The notes below the pieces were generated by a model. The model was given only the letters and a program-made list of their open reading frames with translations, searched no databases and was not told the origin of the DNA. From assembly GCA_009746045.1 (NCBI GenBank), contig RPFO01000041.1:8038613-8097460 (forward strand): 58,848 nucleotides of DNA, read 5' to 3'. Position 1 is the stretch's first letter. Every line of letters begins with the position of its first letter. Below are positions 50,337 to 58,848 of the stretch, piece by piece. This DNA comes from Mesostigma viride. Its lineage: Eukaryota; Streptophyta; Mesostigmatophyceae; Mesostigmatales; Mesostigmataceae. Made by a program: the position numbers and the translations under genes.

Positions 50337-50714
50337 ATGGCGAAGAGAGATTATGTGGAGCGGTACGCGCACCTCGATTTCAAATCGGTGCCCCCACCGA
50401 TGACGGCTAGGACGTGCGCGTGGCTGTCTCGCGTGTCCGGGGTTCCGCTCGACCGATTTAAACCTCACATCATAGTTGACAACCGCGTCATGGGCAATCA
50501 GTGCACGTCATCGCGCGCACTATCTACGGACCCGTTCGCCATGTGTACGGTGCGGCAGGGGGGGATTTACCCCCTCCCTCCCGACCACCCGTTTGCAGAC
50601 GGTGCGCCTCTAACGGCGGAGGAAAAAAATGGGAGTGGAAAGTATACGGACGCAGCGGAATCATGTCGACGCCCCTATCATTCGCTTCAGAGCCCAATCA
50701 AAACCGAGTGGTGA
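50337..50714 (+). CDS. Unknown 125-aa protein, C-terminus uncertain
   Basis: MAKRDYVERYAHLDFKSVPP ... TCAWLSRVSGVPLDRFKPHI ... MCTVRQGGIYPLPPDHPF. Beyond a seven-A run near 50624-50630 the sequence becomes less protein-like, and the alternative frame leads into the next ORF. The gene may end earlier or fuse with its neighbour if that run is miscounted. Function unknown. Confidence 0.5.
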   Translation: MAKRDYVERYAHLDFKSVPPPMTARTCAWLSRVSGVPLDRFKPHIIVDNRVMGNQCTSSRALSTDPFAMCTVRQGGIYPLPPDHPFADGAPLTAEEKNGSGKYTDAAESCRRPYHSLQSPIKTEW

Positions 50715-50938
50715 TCCTCAACGACGCCTCCGCGTACCCGGGCGTGCCGACCGCCGACTCCACCTTCGACCCGTGGCTTAACGCCGGGTCGTACCATCGC
50801 GAGTTCTACGCCGTCCCCTCCGCCGTCGCCCCTAGCGGCTCCGGCACCGGCGTGGGGAACATGAAGTCGATTCTGGAGAGCATTTACTCGGACGACAACA
50901 CGTCCAAGATCTTCCGCCGCACACCCAAGTATTGAGCG
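50663..50938 (+). CDS. Unknown 90-aa protein
   Basis: MSTPLSFASEPNQNRVVILN followed by DASAYPGVPTADSTFDPWLN, a Gly/Ser linker and SILESIYSDDNTSKIFRRTP. The MSTPL start is preferred because MST/MSN/MSL starts recur among neighbours, but the frame is open further upstream. It overlaps the end of the previous ORF. Not assigned to a family. Confidence 0.5.
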
Positions 50939-50980
50939 TCGTCAAAAAATGTTCACAGGCATATCATAACGAGGCATGTC

Positions 50981-51419
50981 TTGTACGGCATGGACCAAAA
51001 CCGGAAACCGTTGCAGGAACAGAGCCACTCTTACGGGTACTGTAAATTGCACGGGGCGGCGGGCGGGGGGGCGCCCATAGGGAGGAGGCACGGGGTGAGA
51101 TCGTTCACATCGGACAGGGTGGGTGATCACGCGAGGAGGTACATGAAGATGGTGGAGCCTCTCGTGAAGAAATACAGCGGGCACGGGGGCGGGACAGACG
51201 GTCAAATTCAGAGAGATGTTGCTGGACCAGTACGCGGCCCTGCAGACCCTGTCGACGCGACTGAAGCAGACGGGGGATGAGGTTTTAAGGAGACAGCCCG
51301 TCCGCCAAATGATAAAACGAGGCCAGCGCACGCCTGCCAGGAACCTGACCCACGCGGTGTCCGCCTCTCGCGTCCGGCCGCAATCGAGTGGGGCGCCGAT
51401 GGGGTGGCTGGTCGGGTAG
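50981..51419 (+). pseudogene. Unknown basic protein, one frameshift
   Basis: MYGMDQNRKPLQEQSHSYGY, CKLHG, RRYMKMVEPLVKKYSG, then after a shift near 51190 (G run) GQTVKFREMLLDQYAALQTL, STRLKQTGDEVLRRQ and a basic end finishing GAPMGWLVG. The YCKLHG pair resembles the last knuckle (C-x2-H) of the recurring module, but the first two cysteines are absent. Function unknown. Confidence 0.5.
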
Positions 51420-51559
51420 ATAATTATGCTTATAATACAAAGGCGATAACGATGACTCTTTTCCCCCGTTCCCAGCACGCGTGCATCATCGGGGCCGACG
51501 ATGCGTTCGAAGGCCCCGAGTACGAATCGACCGCCAGTTCTCGCGCGAAGGAGGACGCA

Positions 51560-52256
51560 TCATCGGGGGCACCCGTTCCTCCTGAAGAGGTCTTCGTACA
51601 GCACCAGGCCGTCCTCGAACCTCTTCGAATTGTTGCAGCCGTAGCAAAGTAGCTTGGTGTTGCCGCCGCAGTAACTCCTGTTCAGCGGGTCGATCTTGTC
51701 CAGGGATAGAGTGTCCTCCTTCGCCTTCCCGCGCAACACAAAGGGTTTGGCGCACAGCTCACAGTACGGCGCGCGCAAGAACCTGTCGTACAGTTTCCTC
51801 ACTTGCTCGGTGCCGAGACACGGCGCGACTCCGTCTTTAGCCATGCGCGCGTTGGCGTTCCTGGCGGACTTTGTTATGTACCTCCACACGGCATGTCTGC
51901 TCCGGGGGGGGCAGGATAGCAGGGGAGCGGTAGGGGCGAAAGGGGCGATGCGGCTTGCTCAGTCCGCACGCTTCTGCTCTCGACCTCGCCTCCATCCACT
52001 TTTTGCGCACGTCGGCTAGCGGCATGTCGGCGCACTCGAGGCAGGTCCACACGCCCGGCGTGCTGAAAACCGCGGGCATAGGTGCCCCGGTATCAAACCG
52101 TATCCCCCTGCCGCACCGGGTGCACCTCCCCGACCAGCGTCTGGTCGCTTCCAGTATAGGGAAAGGCCTCGCCTTTTTGCCCTGTTTCGCGTGCAAGTAT
52201 CTCATTCGCGCGTTGTATTGCCTCACAATCGTGTCGATTCTGTCACTTATCAGCAT
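51560..52256 (-). pseudogene. HNH-type nuclease with N-terminal zinc ribbon, one frameshift
   Basis: The N-terminal frame (52256 down to about 51900) has WSGRCTRCGRGIRFDTGAP and GVWTCLECADMPLADV, a CxxC ... CxxC ribbon. At an eight-G run near 51905-51912 the frame shifts to VWRYITKSARNANARMAKDG, then YCELCAKPFVLRGKAKED, TLSLDKIDPLNRSYCGGN and LLCYGCNNSKRF. The last blocks are the HNH-like signature: CxxC, LDKIDP in the position of the HN strand, GN and LxCxxCNxxK. The frames overlap so neatly that one 230-aa gene is likely. HNH proteins are common homing or recombination nucleases in large viruses. Confidence 0.68.
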
Positions 52257-52301
52257 GTGGCTTCAACTTCCAACAGTTAATAAACATTTATTTCTCTTTC
52301 A

Positions 52302-52312
52302 TACAGTGTATA
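52302..52312 (+). promoter_or_regulatory. TACAGTGTATA element before membrane-protein copy 1
   Basis: TACAGTGTATA at 52302-52312 lies 18 bases before the ATG at 52320. The same 11-mer lies 17 bases before the ATG of the tandem copy (52818-52828), embedded in similar T-rich sequence (TTTCTCTTTCA / TTTTCTTTCG). It may be a core promoter element or just duplicated leader. Confidence 0.45.
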
Positions 52313-52319
52313 TTCGACC

Positions 52320-52782
52320 ATGTCTTTGTCAGGTGCGGTGTCAAAGCTCAGAGCCCTAACCGCGTTTAAACCCGCGCCCCTTCGTACGCCTAGCAACAAG
52401 CCCCTCGGTAAGGGCGTGACAGGGGGAGTCCATGATGTCCAGTCTAGCCAAGAGCGCGGCCGGGGCCGCCGTCGGCTTCGGCGTGTTCGAAGGCCTCGGC
52501 CTTGTTCGGCGGGAATAAGAGCGCGCCGAGCAGCGCCATCCCCGGGCCGGGGTCGAGCGACCCGCAACAACAACAACAACAACAAGGAGGGGAGGGTAAA
52601 ACGGGGCTGATCATATTCCTCTTGTTCCTCGCCGTCGTCGGCGCGCTCGTTTATTATTTGGTACGCAGCAAGAACGGGGGGTGAGCTTCCGCATCCCCCG
52701 GCCGTCGTTTGCGGCGATGTCTACGGCGCCAACCGCCCCGCCCCCCCCGTCACTCCCCGCTACTCCTCTAGCCGCGCAATAA
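52320..52782 (+). pseudogene. Single-pass membrane protein, tandem copy 1, frameshifted
   Basis: Starts MSLSGAVSKLRALTAFKPA. After shifts it reads SSLAKSAAGAAVGFGVFEGL, then a poly-Gln stretch (SSDPQQQQQQQ), a membrane helix LIIFLLFLAVVGALVYYLV followed by RSKNGG, and a tail PSLPATPLAAQ ending at TAA 52782 in yet another frame. The glycine-rich GAAVGFGVFEGLGLVF segment is itself hydrophobic. Shifts lie near 52430, 52500 and 52673. Virion membrane or scaffold roles are possible but only inferred. Confidence 0.62.
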
Positions 52783-52817
52783 TCGCACGGAACAAGCGCT
52801 AAGTCTATTTTCTTTCG

Positions 52818-52828
52818 TACAGTGTATA
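52818..52828 (+). promoter_or_regulatory. TACAGTGTATA element before membrane-protein copy 2
   Basis: Identical 11-mer to 52302-52312, 17 bases before ATG 52835. Confidence 0.45.
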
Positions 52829-52834
52829 CCGATC

Positions 52835-53478
52835 ATGTCTTTTCTGGCCGGCGCGATGGCGAGGATGATACCCATGATGGCGAGGATGAGGTCTGTCTCC
52901 ATGGGTAGCAGGATGCTAAGGCCGGTGGCGCGCCGAGACTGGGCGGTCCAAAACCCGCGTCGGCACCTAAGCCCGCCGCCACGCCAGCCAAGGGGGGGCT
53001 CCCGCATCGGCACAAACGCCTAAGCCCGCTACCACGCCGGCCAAGAGTGCCTCTTCCGCGTCGGCACAAAAGCCCGCCAACACGTCTGATCCAAAAGAGG
53101 AATCGTTCCTTTCCAGCATGTTCAAGAGCGCGGCAGGGGCCGCGGTGGGCTTCGGCGTGTTCGAAGGCCTCGGGGCCTTGTTCGGCGGGAAGAAGAGCCC
53201 TCCTCTCGAGCAGTGCCATTCCCGGTCCGGGGTCCAGCGACCCACAACAACTACAACAACAGCAACAACAACAAGGGCGGGGGGCGCGGGGTGATTATAA
53301 CCATGTTCCTCGCCGTCGTCGGCGCGCTCGTGTATTATTTGGTACGCAGCAAGCAGGGGGGGGTGAGCCTACGAATCCCCAAGCCTTCGTTCTCAGCATC
53401 TATGGTTCCGACCCCCCGCCTGTCCCGTCACTCCCGGCGACCCCGCTCGCCGGCATAGCGGACATCGCCCCCGCATGA
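52835..53478 (+). pseudogene. Single-pass membrane protein, tandem copy 2, frameshifted
   Basis: Starts MSFLAGAMARMIPMMARMRS. Across several frames it encodes SMFKSAAGAAVGFGVFEGLG then ALFGGKKS, a QQLQQQQQQQ stretch, the helix VIITMFLAVVGALVYYLV, RSKQGGVSLRIPKPSF and a tail PSLPATPLAGIADIAPA with a stop at 53478. Nearly every conserved block of copy 1 is present, with an added Pro/Lys-rich insert near 52970-53090. Shifts cluster in G runs such as AGCAGGGGGGGG near 53355. Confidence 0.62.
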
Positions 53479-54451
53479 TCAGCGCACGGGGCAGGCGCCG
53501 CTGAGACAGTCGGCGTCGAGGTTGTCCGTCTCCGCGTGGACGATGCCGACGTAGTCGACGGGGAGAATGCGCGAGGTGTACTTTTTGAAATCGGACTCGG
53601 ACACCACTTCCTGGGGCAGGTAGCTGTATCCCAGGTCCGCCGCGTTCTTGGTGGGGTCCACTCGCAGCAGGAAGGAGACGCCCACGTAGGAGTCCCAATT
53701 GTTCTCCAGCCAGTGCAGGATCGAGGGGATCTCTGTGGGGTCGTAGGACACGGTGCAGGACACGTTCTGTTCGCAGTAGTTCTCCATGAGGCTCTTGTAC
53801 CTCTCCAGCTGTTCGATGGCCGTCTCGGTGTTGACTTCCACCTCCTCCGTCGAGCCGTCCTTGCGAGTGACCGTCATCTTGGTGAAGGGCACCGTGCAGA
53901 ACTCGACGGGGAAGGTGACGAGCACCGAGTCGGACTCAAACGGTTTGTCGACGACCTTGTAGTTGGCCTTCTTGAACCGCTCGACCAGCGGGTCGTGCTT
54001 GGAGTAGGTGATGTTGTTGAAGATGTACCTCCCGAGGGGCTTGTGGACGCCCTCGGGCACCTCCCCCCACTGCCTGGTGCTCATGATCTTGGACAGGGTG
54101 CCGCTGGGCTTGATGCACGTGACGTTCTTTGGCAGGGGCTTTCCGAGCTCCCTGGCCATCTGGTAGGCGGAGGACACTGCCACGTTCTTCATTCTGCGGA
54201 AGTCGTAGGGGTGCAGGTCGGGCCTGGCCACGATTCCGGTCAGGCCCACGCCGCACAGGTGTAGGAACTCGTTGTTGAGGTGCCAGGCCTCTTGCAGTAT
54301 CTCATCCCTCAAGTCCACCAACGTCTGGCGATAGTTCATGCGACTGGCCAGGACGAGCGCGCGCTCCAGCCCGGCCTTGTTGCCCTCCTGGAACGCGGTG
54401 AGGTTGACTTCGGTGAGGTTGCAGAAGGACTTGTTGCCGAGGAGGATCTCA
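53479..54451 (-). pseudogene. Class II (adenosylcobalamin-dependent) ribonucleotide reductase, C-terminal half
   Basis: About 324 residues equivalent to roughly the last 330 of the 740-aa monomeric RTPR type, which reduces ribonucleoside triphosphates with coenzyme B12. SEILLGNKSFCNLTEVN carries the second active-site cysteine. NVTCIKPSGTLSKIM and SRILPVDYVGIVHAETDN are internal blocks. The end CLSGACPVR has the C-x4-C redox pair that re-reduces the active site. The N-terminal half with the first redox cysteine is absent. Upstream, TTTCTTTCACTGCAG abuts codon 1 like a 3' splice site; the open frame upstream of it (MPPPTHFF) is not RNR-like. It is a truncated gene or a last exon without its partners. 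Confidence 0.85.
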
Positions 54452-54466
54452 CTGCAGTGAAAGAAA
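54452..54466 (-). other. Candidate 3' splice site of the RNR segment
   Basis: The minus strand reads TTTCTTTCACTGCAG immediately before TGAGATCC, where RNR similarity begins. The phase would allow a G-G from an upstream exon to complete a Gly codon, the residue usual before EI in RNR (CGEI). No upstream RNR exon occurs in the window. Confidence 0.5.
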
Positions 54467-54558
54467 TGGGTGGGTGGGGGCAACGTCGCGCGTGTCAGAT
54501 GATTCCTGGCGCAATATTAAAAAATATACATGTACTACTACTAGGCATCCAATCACAC

Positions 54559-54885
54559 ATGAAGTGCAAGGGCGTTACTCTTTCCAACCGCAAGTGTCGG
54601 CGCGATGTCAGACAGGGACGCAAGTTTTGTTCTTTGCACACGAGCCACGCAACAGGGGCGTATCGCACCCGGTACGTGAGGCGTCACCGCATGCGTTCGG
54701 GTGACACCATAGTAAAGTGGCAACTAGACAGAGCCATCCAAGGGCTTAGCCAAAACGACCAGTCCGCTATCCTTCAGGCGCTGGGGATGAAGGGCCAGGT
54801 CCGCAAACGCGATACGATCGACTACAACTTTGACAGGAAGAAACTGGACACGGGGGTGAGGGATTACATGGACACTCGACGCTAG
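54559..54885 (+). CDS. Zinc-module protein, short intact form
   Basis: 109 aa from MKCKGVTLSNRKCRRDVRQG with CSLH: C-x9-C-x10-C-x2-H at residues 3-27. Then a basic segment TGAYRTRYVRRHRMRSGD, helix WQLDRAIQGLSQNDQSAIL and a charged end. The module sits at the extreme N-terminus exactly as in the protein at 41328. ATG 54559 is chosen for that reason rather than an upstream in-frame start. It lies in what would be the intron of the RNR segment, on the other strand. Confidence 0.65.
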   Translation: MKCKGVTLSNRKCRRDVRQGRKFCSLHTSHATGAYRTRYVRRHRMRSGDTIVKWQLDRAIQGLSQNDQSAILQALGMKGQVRKRDTIDYNFDRKKLDTGVRDYMDTRR

Positions 54886-54900
54886 AACAGGACACTGGAC

Positions 54901-55830
54901 TCATATATAGAAAACGCGAGGGCGGCGCGTGGCCGTCGGACGGCGCTTTGGCTTCGAGGCGAGACGTCTATAACCAACACGCCTTTGCCTGTGCCTCTGT
55001 GCGTGCCCCGTGGTCGCCGTGACGTACTGCAGCTGCGGGCCCGTCCTATCCATAACCGTAAACCTCGCTCGCGACCCCGGACCGCGTCCTCCGTCGTCAT
55101 CATCACCGCCCTCGTCCCCCCCCCCTCCGTTGTCTATGTCATCGTCGTCGTCGTATTCGTCCGGGTTCGAGCGGCGACCCCTGCGCTTCTTTGGTCTGGC
55201 CTTCGCCCTCGCCTTCCTGCGCTCTTCCTTCGCCTTCCAAACCCGGTCATCTGTGGTGTCGCGACCCGCGTCGTATTCTACTTCCGAATCTTCGCCATCG
55301 TTGCTTTCGTTATAGAAATTGGCGGCCTTCTTAGTAGTGGCCCGCGAAGGTCTGCTAGACTTGTCCAGGGCCGTCCACAATTCTCTCGCCCGGTTATTGA
55401 ACTCCTTTATCAGAGCATTGGTAAGCGCCGTCCTCCCAACCCCGACCGACTTGAGGACGGAGTACAGGAAGCGCATCACCCGGAAGACGAGTACGCCACC
55501 GTCCCCCCGCCCCCCTATGTTCACCCCAACCGCTTGCACCCCAGGCTTCCTCACAACAACTTCACCACGCGTCGTCAAAAAGACGGAAGCGAGAGAGCCG
55601 TCCGCGTGTAATGCGATGTCAATCCCTCGGAAGGGGAACAGAGGGGATCCGCTATTTCCGAACCCGCCCGGGTTGGGTGTCGGGTGCAAGGCGAAGAGGA
55701 GGAACTTTAACGATTCGAATAGCGATATGAGCTCGCGACCGCGCTTCTTTTTTGTCACTGTCGCGGGCGCGGGCCTTTTTGCGTGCGGTCTCTTTGCAGT
55801 CACTTTTTGACTCTTACCGGGAGGCATAAG
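54901..55830 (-). CDS. Unknown basic/acidic nuclear-like protein
   Basis: About 309 aa from MPPGKSQKVTAKRPHAKRPA; an in-frame ATG at 55923 lies in less coding-like sequence. A folded core is suggested by LISLFESLKFLLFALHPTPN, FRGIDIALHADGSLASVFL, GVLVFRVMRFLYSVLKSVGV and ALTNALIKEFNNRARELW. It is followed by a long charged region (KAKEERRKARAKARPKKRR; DEYDDDDDIDNGGGG) and an Arg-rich C-terminus. The architecture resembles viral DNA-associated proteins in composition only; I recognise no family. Confidence 0.6.
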   Translation of the reverse strand, partial: LMPPGKSQKVTAKRPHAKRPAPATVTKKKRGRELISLFESLKFLLFALHPTPNPGGFGNSGSPLFPFRGIDIALHADGSLASVFLTTRGEVVVRKPGVQAVGVNIGGRGDGGVLVFRVMRFLYSVLKSVGVGRTALTNALIKEFNNRARELWTALDKSSRPSRATTKKAANFYNESNDGEDSEVEYDAGRDTTDDRVWKAKEERRKARAKARPKKRRGRRSNPDEYDDDDDIDNGGGGDEGGDDDDGGRGPGSRARFTVMDRTGPQLQYVTATTGHAQRHRQRRVGYRRLASKPKRRPTATRRPRVFYI

Positions 55831-57109
55831 ACGAGTATACCTAAGCGCGCACATAAAATTATAGGAGTACGTGCACAGGTAAGATGCAGAGTGGGCGTAC
55901 CAACAGGGATTAACTCCTTGCATACTATGAGGCCGTGGGGCTAACTAGGAGCTGGCCGTTAGCTCGTCGGCAGGGAGGTTGATCGACGTCTCATGGCTTT
56001 GGGGGAAACGACAGACACGCAAGTCCGCGGCGGCGGGTCGGTTGCATGCTCCGTTGTTTACGAGCCTGGGAAGGTTCAAGCTCTGGAGTTTTTCGTAGCC
56101 GATGGTGGTTGGGGGTGGAGGCGGTCGCTGTCAGCAGTGTCGGTCCGCATAGGAGAGGGGGGGAGGTTAAAGCTCAGCAGGGTGCTGGGCGCCGATGGAT
56201 GGCGTCTGCTCCGCTATCTTTGGGACCTGTGAGGCCAAGGCCTCGTGTGTGGGCCCGTGATGGGGTTCAAGCTTCTCATGGAGCAGGGCCTTGCTCCATG
56301 GCGCATGGTTTAGGCGAGAGACAAGTGCAGGTGCGTCTCAGATGCCTGGCGCGGTGTGCAGCGTTGTGAACTGGGGTTGGAGCTGTGGAGACTGTTTCCA
56401 CACTTGGAGAACGGGCCTCCCGTGTTTGGCGTCGTGTTCACTGCGAGGTCAGAGCTCTTCTGGACCCGGCAGGTCACAGTGCTTCTCAGCACTGCTCGGA
56501 TTCATCTTTGGCGAGGGAGAAGCCGTGTGGCTGTTTTGGCGCGCGCAGGTGGGCTGGGGCGGGACATTGGCGCGATTTTGTCATTAAGGTAGCTCGTGAA
56601 GAAGTGCACAGGATGGCGAGGGTTGTTGGAGTTGGCTGTTAGAAGCATCCTGGTTGTGGGGATGGGCTGTGGCCATGGAGCTTGGTGTTCATGATGAAAA
56701 AACGCACTATTTCGGCGCATTCTTTGTGGTAAGCTGCCAGTTGCTGAAAGAAAAGGGTCGTAATTGGTAGGACCTTTCCCATTGTGTTCGGGGCGGGTTC
56801 TTGGGCTGGCGGGCGCTTGGCGAATGGTTTTGCTGGGATGGATTGCGATCGAGCCAGGCGGTGGGCCAGGACGATGGCGAGTGGGTTGGGCTGGGAGCCG
56901 GAGTCCTTTTCCAAACCGTTTGCTTTTTGGGAATACTGGTTTCAGCCGTAACCGATAAGATTAATACTGGCGGGTGTGCGCTCAAACAGCGCATCGAATG
57001 CAGTGGTCTGACGATGTGGCCGGCTCAGAGCAAGTTGAGCTCCGGTAGCATATACGGGTCAGCATTTCGGCATGTGTGAGGTAAAACGTCAACCTTTTGA
57101 GATTATGCT
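55831..57109. other. Right flank of the virus-like block, no assigned gene
   Basis: Several short overlapping frames (for example a 79-aa frame at 55993-56232 beginning MALGETTDTQVRGGG) have no recognisable domains. Base composition shifts to TG-rich, unlike the viral genes. The border of the block probably falls between 55830 and 56000. Confidence 0.5.
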
Positions 57110-57475
57110 CCACGGTGATGGATGGTGGATGGATGGATGGATGGGTTGGATGGTGGATGGTGATGGGATGGTGGATGGATGGAGGATGCTGTGGATGGAT
57201 GGATGGATGGATGGATGGATGGTGGATGATGGATGGATGGATGGAATGGATGGATGGTGGGTGTGGATGGATGGATGGATGGATGGATTGATGTGGATGG
57301 ATGGTGGATGGATGGATGGATGGTTGATGGATGGTGGATGGATGGATAGATGGATGGATGGATGGATGGATGGATGGATGGATGGATGGATGGATGGATG
57401 GATGGATGATGGTGGATGGATGATGATGGATGGAATGTGGATGGATGGTGGATGGATGGATGGATGGATGGGTAA
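57110..57475. repeat. (GGAT)n microsatellite
   Basis: Imperfect GGAT/TGGA repeats over about 365 bases. The Met/Asp/Gly/Trp-rich open frame across it is an artefact. Confidence 0.95.
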
Positions 57476-58848
57476 CGAATCTACGGTCTATTTATTACTA
57501 CACAAACACTCTAGGGTCTTGCTAGCATAGCTTCCCGCGTGTTGCAAACACGCGGGTGCCCAGGGGGGTTGTTGTCTCTTGACCTGGGCCACTTGGATTG
57601 TCGCATCATCTGTTCAAATCGGAGGGCCTCGCCCCATGTCTCTATAGCGAGGACTTTATGCTCGGGACGCAGTCACGTGTTTATTCCATTAATGGCTGTC
57701 GCAGTCATCGTGTAATTAATACATTATTAATTAATTAATGTATTAATGGCTGAGAAGGGCCTATGGTTTTAACACATTTGGCTACAACCTGCAGGTGGGG
57801 TGTGTGAAAGCACCTTCTCTGGGTGCAACAAGTTGCACTGCACCTCATGTAATTCCAGCAGTAAGGTGGCCGTACATGGGGTGAAGATCATTGTGGTAGG
57901 ATAAGAGCTAGGGCATGACATTAGAGAGAGTAACTCTCTGCATGTCAATAATTAATTAATTATTATCACATATCCGGTTGGAGGTAATGTAGCACATATC
58001 TGGAAGCGGGCTATGGCTTTAATACATGCTAGGTACTTCATGCAAGGGTGGGAAGATAAGCCTACTTGCTCTAGTGCAACAGGGCATCCCCCCGCACTCA
58101 CATGCTGTTCAGGTTCAACCGCCTAAGGGGGGGATCTGGGGGGGAGGAAGATCATCATGGTATACAGAGGTAGGATGGTTCTGCAGAGAAGCATCTCTCT
58201 GCATGGCATAGCATGGATAAATTCTTAATGAACATCATGGGGGTCCATTATAGAATGCTTGGCTAATTTGAAGGACTACATGGGGGGGCATTTGGGCCAT
58301 GCGCGTGGGCACATGCTGTAAGCTTACTATCTACACTGCTGGTTATATATTCCTAGTCTGAGGTGGCAGGAAGGGGCTGCAGGGCTTTGGTCGACGTGGA
58401 TGACCGCCCCCTCAGTATATCAGGCTTCCTTGCGTCTGCGGAGCTGAAGGTAGGTCGGATAGCTGCGTCGCCGCTGTGTGCTGGGCAGGGTAGTCGTCGT
58501 CCGCGTGAAAGCGAGTCTCCGAGAAGCTTCTTGGCGGATTTAGGAATCAGTTGTTCCGCATGTACTTTAAAAGGTGCGGAGCAGGGTGGGGGCCAGGCTT
58601 CCGCGCGAGGGAGGCGGAGCGACATGTCAGCTCAGTGAGTAAGCATGGGGGAAGAATGTGCACTTATGCCCTCAAGAGGTGCGTGAGGTCTCCTGCCGGT
58701 GGTCGAGTGATTGCGATGACACTGCATGTGAAGCATGATAATACTCTAAGTAATGCGTCATGGCAAGATAGGCATGGGCGAATAGCTAATCCCTTCATGC
58801 CACTGAGGCTATCGCTCACTGACCAGACTAGTGTAAAAATTGGAATGA
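57476..58848. repeat. Degraded copy of the 30.1-30.9 kb repeat and LINE ORF1 end
   Basis: From about 57740 to 58740 the sequence follows 30122-30960 in the same order and orientation (GCTAGGGCATGACATTAGAG; CATGGGGGTCCATTATAG; GTCGACGTGGATGACCGCCC; GAGAAGCTTCTTGGCGG), but with frequent one- and two-base indels. No gene is intact. A short LINE-tail-like segment (GGACGCAGTCACGTGTTTAT) lies near 57668. The density of indels could be age or low consensus accuracy near a contig end. Confidence 0.75.

Noticed and set aside
54400-54490. Intein at the RNR active-site motif
   Set aside because: The residues before the RNR block (MPPPTHFF) lack the His-Asn end and splicing blocks of an intein. A splice acceptor or a deletion edge fits better.
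57072-57530. 152-aa Met/Asp/Gly/Trp-rich frame
   Set aside because: Artefact of the (GGAT)n microsatellite.

Overview
The window looks like nuclear DNA of a unicellular eukaryote, most likely a green or related alga. It has spliceosomal exons with long repeat-filled introns, APE-type LINEs, a Penelope-like reverse transcriptase, DNA transposons and MITEs, minisatellites, and one block with the content of a large algal DNA virus. I cannot name the species.

Region 1 (1-7244, + strand) is the 3' part of one host gene. Four exons (609-691, 3606-3676, 6106-6223, 7060-7244) join in compatible phases. The first two encode the end of a YbaK / prolyl-tRNA-synthetase-associated editing domain. Its introns hold minisatellites; those beside exon 2 repeat splice-site-like sequence.

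Region 2 (7.2-33.1 kb) is layered mobile DNA. It contains an inverted-arm repeat family (7.7-14.05 kb), a Penelope-like RT split by a 213-bp Tc1/mariner-type MITE, and a LINE on the minus strand (29.7 to 16.5 kb). The LINE is interrupted by a 6459-bp DNA transposon (22634-29092) with 17-bp terminal inverted repeats and a TGACAG duplication; removing the transposon in silico rejoins the LINE reading frame. The transposon carries a zinc-finger / RNase H-like transposase and, on the other strand, a HIRAN-domain ORF. A second block (19.0-21.8 kb) of satellites and simple repeats also splits the LINE. Further LINE ORF1, RT and 3'-tail fragments follow.

Region 3 (about 33.2-56 kb) is compact, GC-rich and gene-dense: about two dozen ORFs on both strands and a tRNA-Ile(UAU). 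It reads as an integrated algal large-DNA-virus-like element. It encodes two long beta-repeat/lectin-like fibre proteins, an OTU protease, an HNH nuclease, a PD-(D/E)XK-like protein, tandem duplicated membrane proteins, the C-terminal half of a class II ribonucleotide reductase, and many orphan proteins. Two small cysteine modules recur through otherwise unrelated proteins. Many genes carry single-base frameshifts, often at G/C runs, so the element is either decaying or contains assembly errors. I saw no capsid, polymerase or packaging ATPase gene, so this is a fragment or a rearranged remnant.

Region 4 (56-58.8 kb) returns to host repeats: a (GGAT)n array, then an indel-rich copy of the 30.1-30.9 kb sequence. 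Similar LINE-related repeats therefore lie on both sides of the viral-like block.
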